Origin: Streptacidiphilus neutrinimicus
GTDB taxonomy: Bacteria > Actinomycetota > Actinomycetes > Streptomycetales > Streptomycetaceae
Direction of reading: 5' to 3'
Assembly: GCF_000787815.1 (NCBI RefSeq)
Contig: NZ_BBPO01000022.1
Coordinates: 70,101-108,516, forward strand
Length of the DNA stretch: 38,416 bases
Shown: piece by piece, positions 15,984 through 24,705 of the stretch
Layout of the letters: each line of letters opens with the position of its first letter
How positions within the stretch are numbered: the stretch's first letter is position 1
Notes under the pieces: generated by a model
Database searches by the model: none
The model's input: the letters and a program-made list of their open reading frames with translations, nothing else
Told to the model about the DNA's origin: nothing
Translations under genes and position numbers: made by a program

Positions 15984-16783
15984 AACTTGGCGACGGAGAT
16001 GACGGAGAAGGCGACCAGGATCCCGACCGCCCAGAACAGCGAGCGGATCACGAAGTAGCCCGGGCCGTGCCCGAGGAAGGCCTGCGAGTGGCTGCCCAGG
16101 GTCAGCGAGCGGACCGCGTTGGCCATCGCGGTGACCGGCTGGTTCTCCGCGAAGGCGCGCAGCCAGCCCGGCATGGTCTGGGTCGGGACGTAGGCGCTGG
16201 ACGCGAAGGTGACGATGAAGACGATCATCGAGACGCCCTGCGCGGCCTTCACGTTGCCGGCCAGCAGGCCGACCGCGATGAACAGCCAGCTGAAGGCGAG
16301 GCCGAAGACCAGGCAGAGCCCGAACGCCTCAAGGCCGCCGAGGACCGACGCCTGGAGACGGAAGCCGACGGCGAAACCGACGGCGGTGGTGACCGCGAGG
16401 ACGATCGCCAGGATGCCGGTGTCCGCCACGACGCGGCCGGTCAGCATCGCCGCGGTGGAGAAGGGCATCGACCGCAGCCGGTCGATGAAGCCCTGCTCCA
16501 TGTCCTCGGCGATGCCGATGGCCGTGCCCAGCGTCTGGAACAGCACGCCGGCGGTGATGAAGCCGGGGACGGAGAAGTCGACGTAGGGCAGGCCGTGCGC
16601 CGTGCCGATCGCGCCGCCGAAGATGAAGCGGAACGTCAGCATGATCGCGGACATCTGCACCAGGGAGAGCACGACCAGCTCGGGGCGGCGCAGGAAGGTC
16701 ACCGTCGTGCGCTTGGCGAGCAGGCCCGTCCCCGTCACGATGCCGGCGCGGCCGGTGCGGATGGTGGGCGTCAGGGTAGTCAT
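15965..16783 (-). CDS. ABC transporter permease, DrrB type
   Basis: A 272-residue integral membrane protein of the ABC-2/DrrB family. About six hydrophobic segments are visible, for example around LVVLSLVQMSAIMLTF, FITAGVLFQTLGTAIGI, TGILAIVLAVTTAVGFAVG, FGLAFSWLFIAVGLLAG, VSMIVFIVTFASSAYV and the C-terminal SLFWAVGILVAFSVISV. The loop EDMEQGFIDRLRSMP is the family hallmark that contacts the ATPase. It forms the membrane channel of a drug exporter with the ATPase encoded 16 nt upstream. ATG 16783 is preceded by AGGAG. Likely exports the product and gives self-resistance, as DrrAB does for daunorubicin. Confidence 0.9.
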   Translation of the reverse strand: MTTLTPTIRTGRAGIVTGTGLLAKRTTVTFLRRPELVVLSLVQMSAIMLTFRFIFGGAIGTAHGLPYVDFSVPGFITAGVLFQTLGTAIGIAEDMEQGFIDRLRSMPFSTAAMLTGRVVADTGILAIVLAVTTAVGFAVGFRLQASVLGGLEAFGLCLVFGLAFSWLFIAVGLLAGNVKAAQGVSMIVFIVTFASSAYVPTQTMPGWLRAFAENQPVTAMANAVRSLTLGSHSQAFLGHGPGYFVIRSLFWAVGILVAFSVISVAKFRRAAG

Positions 16784-16799
16784 GTCGTGGGTCTCCTGC

Positions 16800-17783
16800 T
16801 CAGGCCGTCTCGAGGGTGGCGGCGCCGACCGACTCGGCGGAGGAGGTCTTCTGACCGGTCAGGGCGAGGAAGACCTCGTCCAGGCTCGGCTCGCGGACCG
16901 CGATGTCGGCCAGCACGGCGCCCGAGTCGCGCACCGCGGTCAGACCGTCGATCAGCCACTGCGCGGCGCCGTCGTCGGCGCCGACGCTGATGCGGCGGGT
17001 CGACTCGTCGATCTGCGGCGCCGCGACGCCCTCGCGGGTCAGCGCCTGGGCCACCAGCGGGATGTGCGCGCGGTCGCGCACGTGCACCTCGAGGATCTTG
17101 CCGCCGATCCGGCGCTTGAGCTCGGCCGGGGTGCCGGAGGCGACCGTGCGGCCCTGGTCGATGATGACGATGTTCCTGGCCAGCCGGTCGGCCTCGTCCA
17201 GGTACTGGGTGGTGAGCAGCACGTCGGTCCCGCGCTCCACCAGGCCCTCGATGGCGTCCCAGAGGTCGAGGCGGCTGCGGGGGTCCAGACCGGTGGTCGG
17301 CTCGTCCAGGATCAGCAGCCGGGGCTGGCTGACCAGGCTGGCGCCCAGGTCGAGCTTGCGCCGCATACCGCCGGAGTAGGTGCGCACCAGGCGGTCGGCG
17401 GCCTCGTCGAGGCCGAACAGCTCGAGCACGGCCTCGGCGTTGGCCTTGGCCTGCTTGGCCGACTGGCCGAAGAGCCGGGCGACCAGGACCAGGTTCTCCC
17501 GGCCGCTGAGCGCCTGGTCGACGGCCGCGTACTGGCCGGCCAGCCCGATGACCCGGCGGACCGACTCCGCCTCGCGCCGGACGTCGTAGCCGCAGACCTT
17601 CAGCTCGCCCTCTTCGGGGCGGATCAGGGTGGAGACGGAACGGACAAAGGTCGTCTTGCCGGCGCCGTTGGGGCCGAGTACAGCCACCACCTGGCCGGAC
17701 TCGACCTCGAGCGAGAGGCCGTCGAGGGCGGTCTTCTTCCCGAAGCGCTTGGTCAGGCCCCGGGCTTCAATGGTCAGCGTCAC
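16800..17783 (-). CDS. ABC transporter ATP-binding protein, DrrA type
   Basis: A 327-residue ATPase of the daunorubicin-resistance type. Walker A is GPNGAGKTT (37-45), the ABC signature is YSGGMRRKL, Walker B plus D-loop is LLILDEPTTGLD, and the switch histidine position is occupied by Gln in TTQYLDEADRL, as in DrrA. After residue ~220 there is the DrrA-type C-terminal extension ending in EPSLDEVFLALTG. GTG 17783 is chosen because GAGGTGG lies upstream; an in-frame ATG at 17798 has no ribosome-binding site. It powers export by the DrrB-like permease encoded next. Confidence 0.92.
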   Translation of the reverse strand: MTLTIEARGLTKRFGKKTALDGLSLEVESGQVVAVLGPNGAGKTTFVRSVSTLIRPEEGELKVCGYDVRREAESVRRVIGLAGQYAAVDQALSGRENLVLVARLFGQSAKQAKANAEAVLELFGLDEAADRLVRTYSGGMRRKLDLGASLVSQPRLLILDEPTTGLDPRSRLDLWDAIEGLVERGTDVLLTTQYLDEADRLARNIVIIDQGRTVASGTPAELKRRIGGKILEVHVRDRAHIPLVAQALTREGVAAPQIDESTRRISVGADDGAAQWLIDGLTAVRDSGAVLADIAVREPSLDEVFLALTGQKTSSAESVGAATLETA

Positions 17784-17833
17784 AATCTTCCACCTCATAG
17801 GACGCGGGTCGGTTGGGGACGGCAGGTCTGGCC

Positions 17834-17977
17834 CCGCCGGCGGCAGCCGGCGGTACTGGCCCGTGGCCGAGAACGAACGTCGGACGGGCCTTTCTGGCCT
17901 CCTGCCACGAGGCGGCGACAGTCACCTGCCAAGGGAAGTGGCAAGGGGTCGAGGGGGGCTCGAACAATGCTCGAGCC
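17834..17977. promoter_or_regulatory. Gap between amidotransferase and exporter genes with two hairpins
   Basis: The 224 bp from 17784 to 18007 contain two perfect inverted repeats: CCGCCGGC/GCCGGCGG (17834-17841/17846-17853) and GGCTCGA/TCGAGCC (17957-17963/17971-17977). One may end the leftward amidotransferase transcript and the other may be an operator for the exporter genes. No clear -35/-10 pair was identified by eye. Confidence 0.35.
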
Positions 17978-18007
17978 GCGCGTGCCGACGGAGAGATGTG
18001 CGAACTG

Positions 18008-19867
18008 TCAGACGTCGATCTGCACGTGATAGTGCGTCAGCCAAGCGTTGAACTGCAACGCAGTTTCGATGTGCATGCGGATCGGCCAGTCGTTGGACTC
18101 CGCCGGCTGCGCCAGCATCTGCCGCGCCGCGTCCTGGTTCAGAAACGGCTGCATGGGTGCGTTCCGGTCATTCAGCAGCGCCGACAGCTCGCTGTGCAGC
18201 ATCCGCAGGTACTCCGGGTCCTGGGTCACCGGCCACGGGCTCTTCTTCCGCTCCAGCACCGACCTCGGCAGCAGTTCCCCGACCGCCGCGCGCAGGATCG
18301 ACTTCTCCCGGCCGTCGAAGGTCTTGAACGACCAGGGGGTGTTGTACAGGTACTCGACCAGCCGGTGGTCGCCGTAGGGGACGCGCAGCTCCAGGCCGTG
18401 GGCCATGGAGAGGCGGTCGCCGCGGTCCAGCAGCATCGGCAGCCAACGGGTCAACGTCAGGTAGCCGATCTCGCGCATGCGCCGCTCCTCGGGGCTCTCG
18501 CCCTCCTGGTGCGGGGCCTCGGCGGCGGCCTCGTGGTACGTCTCGTTGTAGTAGCCGGCCATGTCCACCCGCTCCAGCAGGCCCAGGTCGAACAGGCCGC
18601 GGCCCTGGCCGTTGAGCGAGCTGGGCTGCAGCGCCTCGTGCGCGACCCAGGGGAACGCCTGGGTGTTCACGGTGTCCGGGTTGAACATCCAGTTGTAGCC
18701 GCCGAAGATCTCGTCGGCGACCTCGCCCACCAGCGCGACCGTGGAGTGCGTGCGGATCTCCTGCGAGGTCAGGTAGTTGGAGGTGTCCATGTCCCCGAGC
18801 GTGGTCGGGGCGTCCTGGGCCAGCAGCACCTTGAGCCGGGTCTCCGGGTCCATCAGGTCCTTGGGGCTGAGCCGGATGTTGACGTGGTCCGACTTCACGT
18901 GCTCGGCGACCTCGACGGCGAACGGCTCGTCCGGCGAGAAGCGCACGTCGTCCGGGCGGAACTTCTCCGCGTACTCGTCGAAGGTGGTGACGAAGGTGCG
19001 GATCCGCTGCCCCTCGAGCCGCCAGCGCCAGCGCGCGGCCAGCGCGGTGATGCCGCTGGAGTCCACCCCGCCGGAGAGCGCGCTGCACAGCGGCACGTCC
19101 GCGACCAGCTCGCGCAGCACGATGTCGTCGAGCAGCTCGCGCACGGTGCCGACGGTGGCCTTCAGGTCGTCGGTGTGCTCGCGGGCGGTCAGCGCCCAGT
19201 AGCGACGACGCACGGTGCCGGTGCGGGACAGTGTCAGCGAGTGGCCCGGCGGCAGCTCGCGCATGTCGCGGAAGACGGCCTGGCCGGGCTTCTTCGCCAC
19301 GGCGAACATCTCGCGCAGGCCCTCGGCGTCGACGACGGGGCTGACCGCCGGGTGGGCCAGCAGGGCCTTCGGCTCCGATCCGAAGAGCAGGCCGCCGCCC
19401 GGCGTCTGGGCGAAGAACAGCGGCTTCACGCCGAGCCGGTCGCGGACCAGCAGCAGCTCCTGGCTGCGCACGTCCCACACGGCGAAGGCGAAGATGCCCT
19501 CGAGCCGTTGCGCGCAGTCAGCGCCCCACTCCAGGTAGGACCGCAGCACCACCTCGGAGTCGCTGCGGGTGCGGAACCGGTGGCCGCGCGCCTCCAGCTC
19601 GCTGCGCAGCTGCTTGAAGTTGTAGACCTCGCCGTTGTAGACGAGCACCGCGCGTACGGCCCCGTCCTCCTCGGCGACGAAAGGCTGCGTGCCGTCGGCG
19701 ATGTCGATGATCGCGGTCCGGGTGTGCCCGAGCGCCGCGTGGCCGCCCAGCCAGACGCCGCGGTCGTCCACACCCCGGTTGGCGAGCGTACGGGCCATCG
19801 CCTCCAGCACGGTCCGCTCACTTGTGAGGTCCCGCTCGAAGTCGACCCACCCGGCGATGCCACACAT
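18008..19867 (-). CDS. Asparagine-synthase-type amidotransferase
   Basis: A 619-residue class II glutamine amidotransferase. The ATG is immediately followed by Cys2 (MCGIAGW), the N-terminal nucleophile after Met removal. Glutaminase residues include R50 and the NGEVYN loop (78-83). The synthetase domain has the PP-loop SGGVDSS (265-271). Primary AsnB makes asparagine, but close relatives in pentangular polyketide clusters (for example FdmV, LlpA, XanA) convert a polyketide carboxylate to an amide that closes to an isoquinolinone or pyridone ring. The clustered position next to tailoring and export genes supports that role here, as inference. A possible SD (GGGAGA) is seen before ATG 19867. 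Divergent from the O-methyltransferase. Confidence 0.9.
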   Translation of the reverse strand: MCGIAGWVDFERDLTSERTVLEAMARTLANRGVDDRGVWLGGHAALGHTRTAIIDIADGTQPFVAEEDGAVRAVLVYNGEVYNFKQLRSELEARGHRFRTRSDSEVVLRSYLEWGADCAQRLEGIFAFAVWDVRSQELLLVRDRLGVKPLFFAQTPGGGLLFGSEPKALLAHPAVSPVVDAEGLREMFAVAKKPGQAVFRDMRELPPGHSLTLSRTGTVRRRYWALTAREHTDDLKATVGTVRELLDDIVLRELVADVPLCSALSGGVDSSGITALAARWRWRLEGQRIRTFVTTFDEYAEKFRPDDVRFSPDEPFAVEVAEHVKSDHVNIRLSPKDLMDPETRLKVLLAQDAPTTLGDMDTSNYLTSQEIRTHSTVALVGEVADEIFGGYNWMFNPDTVNTQAFPWVAHEALQPSSLNGQGRGLFDLGLLERVDMAGYYNETYHEAAAEAPHQEGESPEERRMREIGYLTLTRWLPMLLDRGDRLSMAHGLELRVPYGDHRLVEYLYNTPWSFKTFDGREKSILRAAVGELLPRSVLERKKSPWPVTQDPEYLRMLHSELSALLNDRNAPMQPFLNQDAARQMLAQPAESNDWPIRMHIETALQFNAWLTHYHVQIDV

Positions 19868-20066
19868 CAGCGTCTCCCTCAGTCGTTTCGGCGCGGCGAG
19901 CATGCGGTCGCCGCGTCGAGACGGGCTCGACCGGGGCTGGAACGCGCTGGACCGGGCCGTGCCTCCAGCGCGGTCAAAGCGGCGTACCACCGTGGTTCGA
20001 GCCGTCCGGCCGACCCTGTCGACGAAGAAGGCCCGCAGATGAAGGCCCGCAGAGAGGTGGACGTCG

Positions 20067-21140
20067 ATGACTGCACAGGAGCGCACCCCCGCTGCTCCCC
20101 AGGGCACGGCCGGCTGGTTCGACATCGGGCTGCCGCCGCAGAAGCAAGTGCTGGGCTTCCTCTATGCCAAGTGGGCCATCGGCGCGCTGCGCGGCCTGGT
20201 CGAGGTGCGCGCGTTCGACGCCCTCGCCGACGGGCCGCGCACCGTCGCGGAGATCGCCGCGGCGACGGGCGCCCAGGAGGACCCGCTCTACCGCGTGCTG
20301 CGCGCGGTGGCCGCGGCCGGCGTGCTGGCCGAGCGCGAGGACGGCCGGTTCGAGCTGACCGAGCGCTCCGCCGGTCTGGTCGACGGCGCGCAGGACGGCA
20401 TCCGCGACATGTTCCTGTTCACCTCGGACCCGATGCTGTGGCGCCCCTACGAGAACGTGGCCCACGCGCTGCGCACCGGCGAACCCGCGTTCAAGGCCGC
20501 CTTCGACACGACCTTCTACGAATACACCAAGGCCAACCCGGCCAGCGGCGCGGTCTTCGACCGGGCGATGCAGCAGAACAGCTACCCGGGCACCGACGCG
20601 GTCTTCGAGGGCTTCGACTTCGGCCGCTTCCGCAGGATCGCCGACGTGGGCGGCGGCCGCGGCCACTTCCTGGTCGACCTGCTGCGGAACAACCCCGGCA
20701 CCACCGGCGTCCTGGCCGACCAGGAGCACACCGTCGCCGAGGCCAAGCCGCTGTTCGAGGAGGCGGGCCTGCTCGACCGGGTCGAGATCGTGCCGACCGA
20801 CTTCTTCACCGCGGTGCCCTCGGGCTGCGACGCGTACTTCATCAAGCACACGCTGCACAACTGGGACAACGACAAGGCCGAGCTGATCCTGCGCCGCATC
20901 CGCGAGGCGATCGGCGAGGACCGGGACGCCCGCTTGCTGATCGTGGAGAACCTGCTGCGCGGCGCCGGCCAGTGGGACATCGGCAAGCTGATCGACGTCG
21001 AGTCGCTGTCCGTCCTCGGCGGCCGCGAGCGCAGCCTCGCCGAGTGGGACCGGATCGCCGGAGCCGCCGGGTTCGCCCTGGCGAACGAGCCCGTGGCCGG
21101 TGACATCGCCCTGCTCGAGTACCGGCCGGTCACCCCGTGA
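20067..21140 (+). CDS. O-methyltransferase, COMT/DnrK type
   Basis: A 357-residue SAM-dependent O-methyltransferase. The N-terminal ~100 residues are the winged-helix dimerisation domain (VRAFDALADGPRTVAEIAA). The SAM loop is ADVGGGRGHFLVDLL, and the acceptor-site region KHTLHNWDNDKAELIL has the usual His-x-x-x-Asp arrangement (HTLHNWD). This family methylates phenolic hydroxyls of aromatic polyketides and plant-like phenols. ATG 20067 has GAGGTGG upstream. The stop overlaps the GTG start of the following P450 (GTGA, 21137-21140), so the two are coupled. Divergent from the amidotransferase over 199 bp. Confidence 0.9.
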   Translation: MTAQERTPAAPQGTAGWFDIGLPPQKQVLGFLYAKWAIGALRGLVEVRAFDALADGPRTVAEIAAATGAQEDPLYRVLRAVAAAGVLAEREDGRFELTERSAGLVDGAQDGIRDMFLFTSDPMLWRPYENVAHALRTGEPAFKAAFDTTFYEYTKANPASGAVFDRAMQQNSYPGTDAVFEGFDFGRFRRIADVGGGRGHFLVDLLRNNPGTTGVLADQEHTVAEAKPLFEEAGLLDRVEIVPTDFFTAVPSGCDAYFIKHTLHNWDNDKAELILRRIREAIGEDRDARLLIVENLLRGAGQWDIGKLIDVESLSVLGGRERSLAEWDRIAGAAGFALANEPVAGDIALLEYRPVTP

Positions 21141-22372
21141 CCGCGGAGGTCGTGCGGAGCCTGTCCGCCGCGGAGCTGCCGGACCCGATGGTGATGCCGT
21201 CGCGCCGCCAGTGCCCGCTGGACCCGCCGCACGAGTACGCGGCGCTGCGCGAGGAGCGCCCGTGGAGCCGGCTGCGGCTCCCCGGCGGCCGGGTGGGCTG
21301 GCTGGTCACCCGGCACGAGGACGCCAGGGCGGTGCTGACCGACCCGGCCTTCTCCCCGCCGCTGATCCAGGTGACGCCCAACGTCGACCTCCCGCTGCCG
21401 GCGGAGGAGCTGCAGGTGCCGCCGGGCATGTTCTCGGCGATGGACCCTCCCGAGCAGTCCCGTTACCGGCGGCTGGTGAGTCGCCACTTCACCCGCAAGC
21501 GATCGCGCGAGCTGAGCCCGCGGATCCAGCAGATCGTCGACGAGCAGCTGGACGGCATGGCCGCGTCCGGCTCCCCCGCCGACCTGGTGCGGTGGTTCGC
21601 GCAGGCGATCCCGACCCGGGTCATCACCGAGATGCTCGGCATCCCGGAGGAGGACCAGGAGGAGTACCACCGCTGGGTCATCGCCGCGCTCACCCTGGCC
21701 ACGCCCGAGGCGGAGCTGCGGGAGGCCGGCGCGGTCATCGTCGGCAAGCTCGCCGCGCTGGTCGCGGCGAAGCGTGCGAACCCGCAGGACGACATCATCA
21801 GCGGCCTGCTGCTGGACGACGAGCGTCCGTTGACGGACGAGGAAGTCGTCAGCATCAGCGTGCTGCTGCTCATCGCCGGCCTGGAGACCACCGCCAACAT
21901 GCTCGGCCTCGGCGCGTTCGCGCTGCTGGAGCACCCCGAGCAGACGGCGAAGCTCCGCGCCGACGAGAGCCTGATGGACAACGCGATCGAGGAACTGCTG
22001 CGGTACCTGACGATCGTGCAGTTCGGGCTGACCCGGACGGCACGCGAGGAGACCCGCATCGGGGACCGGGTCATCCCGGCCGGCGAGACCATCGTCGTCT
22101 CCCTGGCGGCGGCCAACCGCGACCCGGAGGTCTACCCGGAGGCCGAGCGACTCGACCTGCTCCGGGCCGAGACCGCGCACATGGCCTTCGGCCACGGCGT
22201 CCACCAGTGCCTCGGCGCGCAGCTGGCGCGCGTGGAGATGAAGATCGCCTTCACCACGCTGCTGCGCCGCTTCCCCGACTTGCGTCTGGCGGTCCCGGCG
22301 AGCGAGGTGCCGACGGGCGAGGACAAGGTCTTCTACGGCGTCCACGAGCTGATGGTCACCTGGGGGGCGTGA
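21137..22372 (+). CDS. Cytochrome P450 (second)
   Basis: A 411-residue P450 with the I-helix motif AGLETT (247-252), ExxR in EELLR (285-289) and the haem loop FGHGVHQCLG with C358. As in the first P450, the I-helix acid is Glu. The haem loop FGHGVHQCLGAQLAR is typical of actinomycete CYP107/CYP105-like enzymes. It probably performs a late oxidation of the methylated product. GTG 21137 overlaps the O-methyltransferase stop. It has no adjacent ferredoxin gene. The gene is followed by a good terminator. Reaction unknown; methylenedioxy-bridge formation, seen with P450s in xanthone clusters, is one possibility. Confidence 0.92.
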   Translation: MTAEVVRSLSAAELPDPMVMPSRRQCPLDPPHEYAALREERPWSRLRLPGGRVGWLVTRHEDARAVLTDPAFSPPLIQVTPNVDLPLPAEELQVPPGMFSAMDPPEQSRYRRLVSRHFTRKRSRELSPRIQQIVDEQLDGMAASGSPADLVRWFAQAIPTRVITEMLGIPEEDQEEYHRWVIAALTLATPEAELREAGAVIVGKLAALVAAKRANPQDDIISGLLLDDERPLTDEEVVSISVLLLIAGLETTANMLGLGAFALLEHPEQTAKLRADESLMDNAIEELLRYLTIVQFGLTRTAREETRIGDRVIPAGETIVVSLAAANRDPEVYPEAERLDLLRAETAHMAFGHGVHQCLGAQLARVEMKIAFTTLLRRFPDLRLAVPASEVPTGEDKVFYGVHELMVTWGA

Positions 22373-22385
22373 GAGCAAGCGCAGA

Positions 22386-22418
22386 AGCCGGGCGCCTTCG
22401 AGGAGGAGGCGCCCGGCT
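22386..22418. terminator. Terminator hairpin after second P450
   Basis: A 12-bp perfect stem, AGCCGGGCGCCT (22386-22397) with AGGCGCCCGGCT (22407-22418) and a 9-nt loop, starts 14 nt after the P450 stop. The position and stability fit a terminator. Confidence 0.8.
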
Positions 22419-22450
22419 CCTCTGGCTGCACCCACCTCAGGGACGCGAGG

Positions 22451-22577
22451 CTCTGCTGATGTGCGGCTCCGCCGCGCGGGCGCGAGAGACCGACGGCGTG
22501 CGGACGGCCCCGCGCGTGCAGGACCATCCGCGCATCGGTGGCTTGTCGCGCCGTTCCTCGCGCCCCCGGGTAGTGCG
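22451..22577. repeat. Intergenic dispersed repeat, copy B
   Basis: The first 25 bp are identical to 7769-7793, and the element again ends near TAGTGC (22571-22576), with a diverged interior lacking the 15-bp hairpin of copy A. It fills the gap between the convergent P450 and NmrA-like genes. Limits are approximate. Confidence 0.5.
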
Positions 22578-22578
22578 C

Positions 22579-23448
22579 CTACAGCGTCATGGGCACCACG
22601 AAGGTGCGGAAGGCCGCGAGGTTGCGGGTGAGCCAGGTGTCGAAGGTGGTCGCCGGGTGGCCGGTGAGGTGGCGGACTGCGAGGGTGGGGCGGCCGCCGC
22701 GGGTGGGCTCGGGGGCGGCGAGAGCGTCGAGGAGGCCGTGGGCGAAGGCCGGCGGCAGCCCCGCGCCGATCATGCCGGCGGCGGCGTCCCGCGGCGGCGT
22801 CTCGACGTAGCGCAGCGGGCGGCCGAGCGCGGCGGAGAGGCGGGCGACGAGCTGGGGCGAGGTCAGCGCCTCCGGCCCGGTCAGCTGGTAGGGGCGGCCG
22901 TGGAGGCCGGGACGGGTGAGGCAGACCGACGCCGCCTCGGCCACGTCCGCGGGGGCCACGACGGCGCGCGGGACATCGCCGTGGCACTGGTAGACCGTGC
23001 CGGACGCGGCGATCGTGGACTGCCACTGCAGGACGTTGGTCATGAAGCCGGACGGCCGCAGCGCGGTGAACTCGGGGACGGCCGCGGCGAAGGCGGCCTC
23101 CGCCTTCGCGTGGTCCATGCCGTACCTGCCGGCCGCAGGCTCGATCGCCGCGACGGACGAGAGCTTGACGACCCGGCGGACGCCCGCGGCGGCGACCGAC
23201 TCGGCGGCGGCGAGCTCCTGGGCGAGCGCGTCGGGGCCGGAGGAGAGGACGAAGACGGCGTGCACCCCCTGCAGCGCGGGGGCGAGCGTCGCCGGGCGGT
23301 CGAGGTCGCCCTCGGCGACCTCGAGGCCGGGGGCGGGGGTCAGCCGGGAGGCGTCCCGGGTGAACGCCCGCACGGGGTGGCCGCCCTGGAGCAGGCGGGC
23401 GACCAGGGGGCGCCCGATCGTGCCGGTGGCGCCGATGACCAGGATCAT
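22579..23448 (-). CDS. NmrA-like/NAD(P)-binding atypical SDR
   Basis: A 289-residue protein of the NmrA/atypical SDR family, with the N-terminal NAD(P)-binding motif GATGTIG, followed by R27/R30-type residues that favour NADPH (AFTRDASRL). The middle segment ALRPSGFMTNVLQW and the TGPEALT element are typical of NmrA-like and isoflavone-reductase-like proteins. Such proteins act as redox sensors, quinone reductases or tailoring reductases. The catalytic YxxxK of classical SDRs is not evident; YGMDHAKAE may serve. ATG 23448 overlaps the stop of the upstream FAD monooxygenase (ATGA), so the two are probably co-translated. Confidence 0.83.
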   Translation of the reverse strand: MILVIGATGTIGRPLVARLLQGGHPVRAFTRDASRLTPAPGLEVAEGDLDRPATLAPALQGVHAVFVLSSGPDALAQELAAAESVAAAGVRRVVKLSSVAAIEPAAGRYGMDHAKAEAAFAAAVPEFTALRPSGFMTNVLQWQSTIAASGTVYQCHGDVPRAVVAPADVAEAASVCLTRPGLHGRPYQLTGPEALTSPQLVARLSAALGRPLRYVETPPRDAAAGMIGAGLPPAFAHGLLDALAAPEPTRGGRPTLAVRHLTGHPATTFDTWLTRNLAAFRTFVVPMTL

Positions 23449-24656
23449 GAGACGGCTCCTCTCTCGAGACTCGACGCCGCCGGAGGCTGCCAGTCGCCGA
23501 CCATGGCCATGCCCTCCTGGCCCGCCGAGGGCGGCAGGAGGCGCAGCCGCATGTTGCGGCGGAGCAGTTCGACGCGGCGCTCGGTCAATTTGGTCTCGCC
23601 CATGCGGCGGGAGGCCACGGCGATGCCCTGGGCGCGCGGGCGGCGCAGCTCGTCGTAGCGGGCCAGCGCGAGGACCGGGTCGGCGGCCGGATCGACGGCG
23701 GACTCGGCGAGCAGGTCGGCGAGCACGACCGCGTCCTCCAGGGCCTGGCACGCGCCCTGGCCGAGGTCGGAGGTCATCGCGTGGGCGGCGTCGCCGAGCA
23801 GGGCGATCGGGCCGCGGACGAAGCTCGGCAGCGGCTCGGCCAGCTCGAAGACGTCGTGGCGCAGCACCCGCTCGGGCGGGGTCGCGTCGAGCAGGGCCGG
23901 GATCGGGTCGTGCCAGCGGCCGAAGCGGCGGCGGACCTCGGCGTACTCGTCCGGGAAGCGGTGGCCCTCCGGGGTGTTGGCGACGGCGAACCAGTAGACG
24001 CGGCGGTCCGTCAGCGGCATCCGGCCGAACTCCAGGCCGCGGCCCCAACTGCTGCCGCCCGGCTCGGTCGTGGGGTCGACGCCCTCGGCGATGCCACGCC
24101 AGACGCTGTGGCCGCTGTAGCGCGGCGGCGGCAGCTGCGGCCACAGCTGCGCCCGGATGGCGCTGTAGGCGCCGTCGGCGGCCACGACCACGTCGGCCTG
24201 CACGGTCAGGCCCGCGCGGGTACGCACCTCGGCGCCGCCGGCGGCGAGCGCGGCGACGTGGACGACCTCCGCGTCGGTCACCAGCGCCTCGGCGGGCAGC
24301 GCCTCGCGCAGCACGGTGTGCAGCTGCGGGCGGGTCAGCACGGAGATGAAGAGGCCGTGCTCGGCCAGGAAGGACGGGTCGGCGGGACGCTGGAGCCGCC
24401 GACCGCCGCGCGTGCGCAGGCCCTCCCCGCCCGGGGCCATGCGGGCGGAGAGGGCCTCGATGCGCGGGCCGAGGCCGAGGTGGTCCAGGGCGCGGCGGCC
24501 GTTGCTCAGCAAGGAGATCCCCGCGCCCTGCTCGCGCGGGCGCGCGGCCCGCTCCAGCACGGTGACCCGCCAGCCGGCCAGGCGCAGCCCGAGCGCGGCG
24601 GCGAGCCCGCCGATCCCCGCTCCGACGACGACGGCGTGGCGTTCGGAGCTGGGCAT
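23445..24656 (-). CDS. FAD-dependent monooxygenase
   Basis: A 403-residue class A flavin monooxygenase resembling zeaxanthin-epoxidase/salicylate-hydroxylase relatives. Motifs are GAGIGG (12-17), the DG motif in VVAADGAYSAIRAQL and the GD motif in LLGDAAHAMTSDLGQGACQAL. It also has a nearby 'RRMGETKLTERR' helix. ATG 24656 is preceded by AAGAGGAG. It is the third gene of the leftward unit that starts at 26801, and overlaps the NmrA-like gene by 4 nt. Likely hydroxylates or epoxidises the polyketide. Substrate not predictable. Confidence 0.87.
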   Translation of the reverse strand: MPSSERHAVVVGAGIGGLAAALGLRLAGWRVTVLERAARPREQGAGISLLSNGRRALDHLGLGPRIEALSARMAPGGEGLRTRGGRRLQRPADPSFLAEHGLFISVLTRPQLHTVLREALPAEALVTDAEVVHVAALAAGGAEVRTRAGLTVQADVVVAADGAYSAIRAQLWPQLPPPRYSGHSVWRGIAEGVDPTTEPGGSSWGRGLEFGRMPLTDRRVYWFAVANTPEGHRFPDEYAEVRRRFGRWHDPIPALLDATPPERVLRHDVFELAEPLPSFVRGPIALLGDAAHAMTSDLGQGACQALEDAVVLADLLAESAVDPAADPVLALARYDELRRPRAQGIAVASRRMGETKLTERRVELLRRNMRLRLLPPSAGQEGMAMVGDWQPPAASSLERGAVS

Positions 24657-24670
24657 CGACGATCTCCTCT

Positions 24671-24703
24671 TGTCGCTGGGTGAGCGATGTCGCTGGGCGA
24701 GCG
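24671..24703. repeat. Short tandem repeat, 17-bp period
   Basis: TGTCGCTGGGTGAGCGA (24671-24687) is followed by a second, one-base-different copy from 24688. The two copies fill almost the whole gap between the two FAD monooxygenase genes. It is probably a local slippage product with no known role. Confidence 0.6.
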
Positions 24704-24705
24704 GT

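Noticed and set aside
18008..19867. Amidotransferase as housekeeping asparagine synthetase
   Set aside because: Position between exporter and O-methyltransferase genes and likeness to polyketide amidotransferases favour a pathway role, although sequence alone cannot exclude the primary function.
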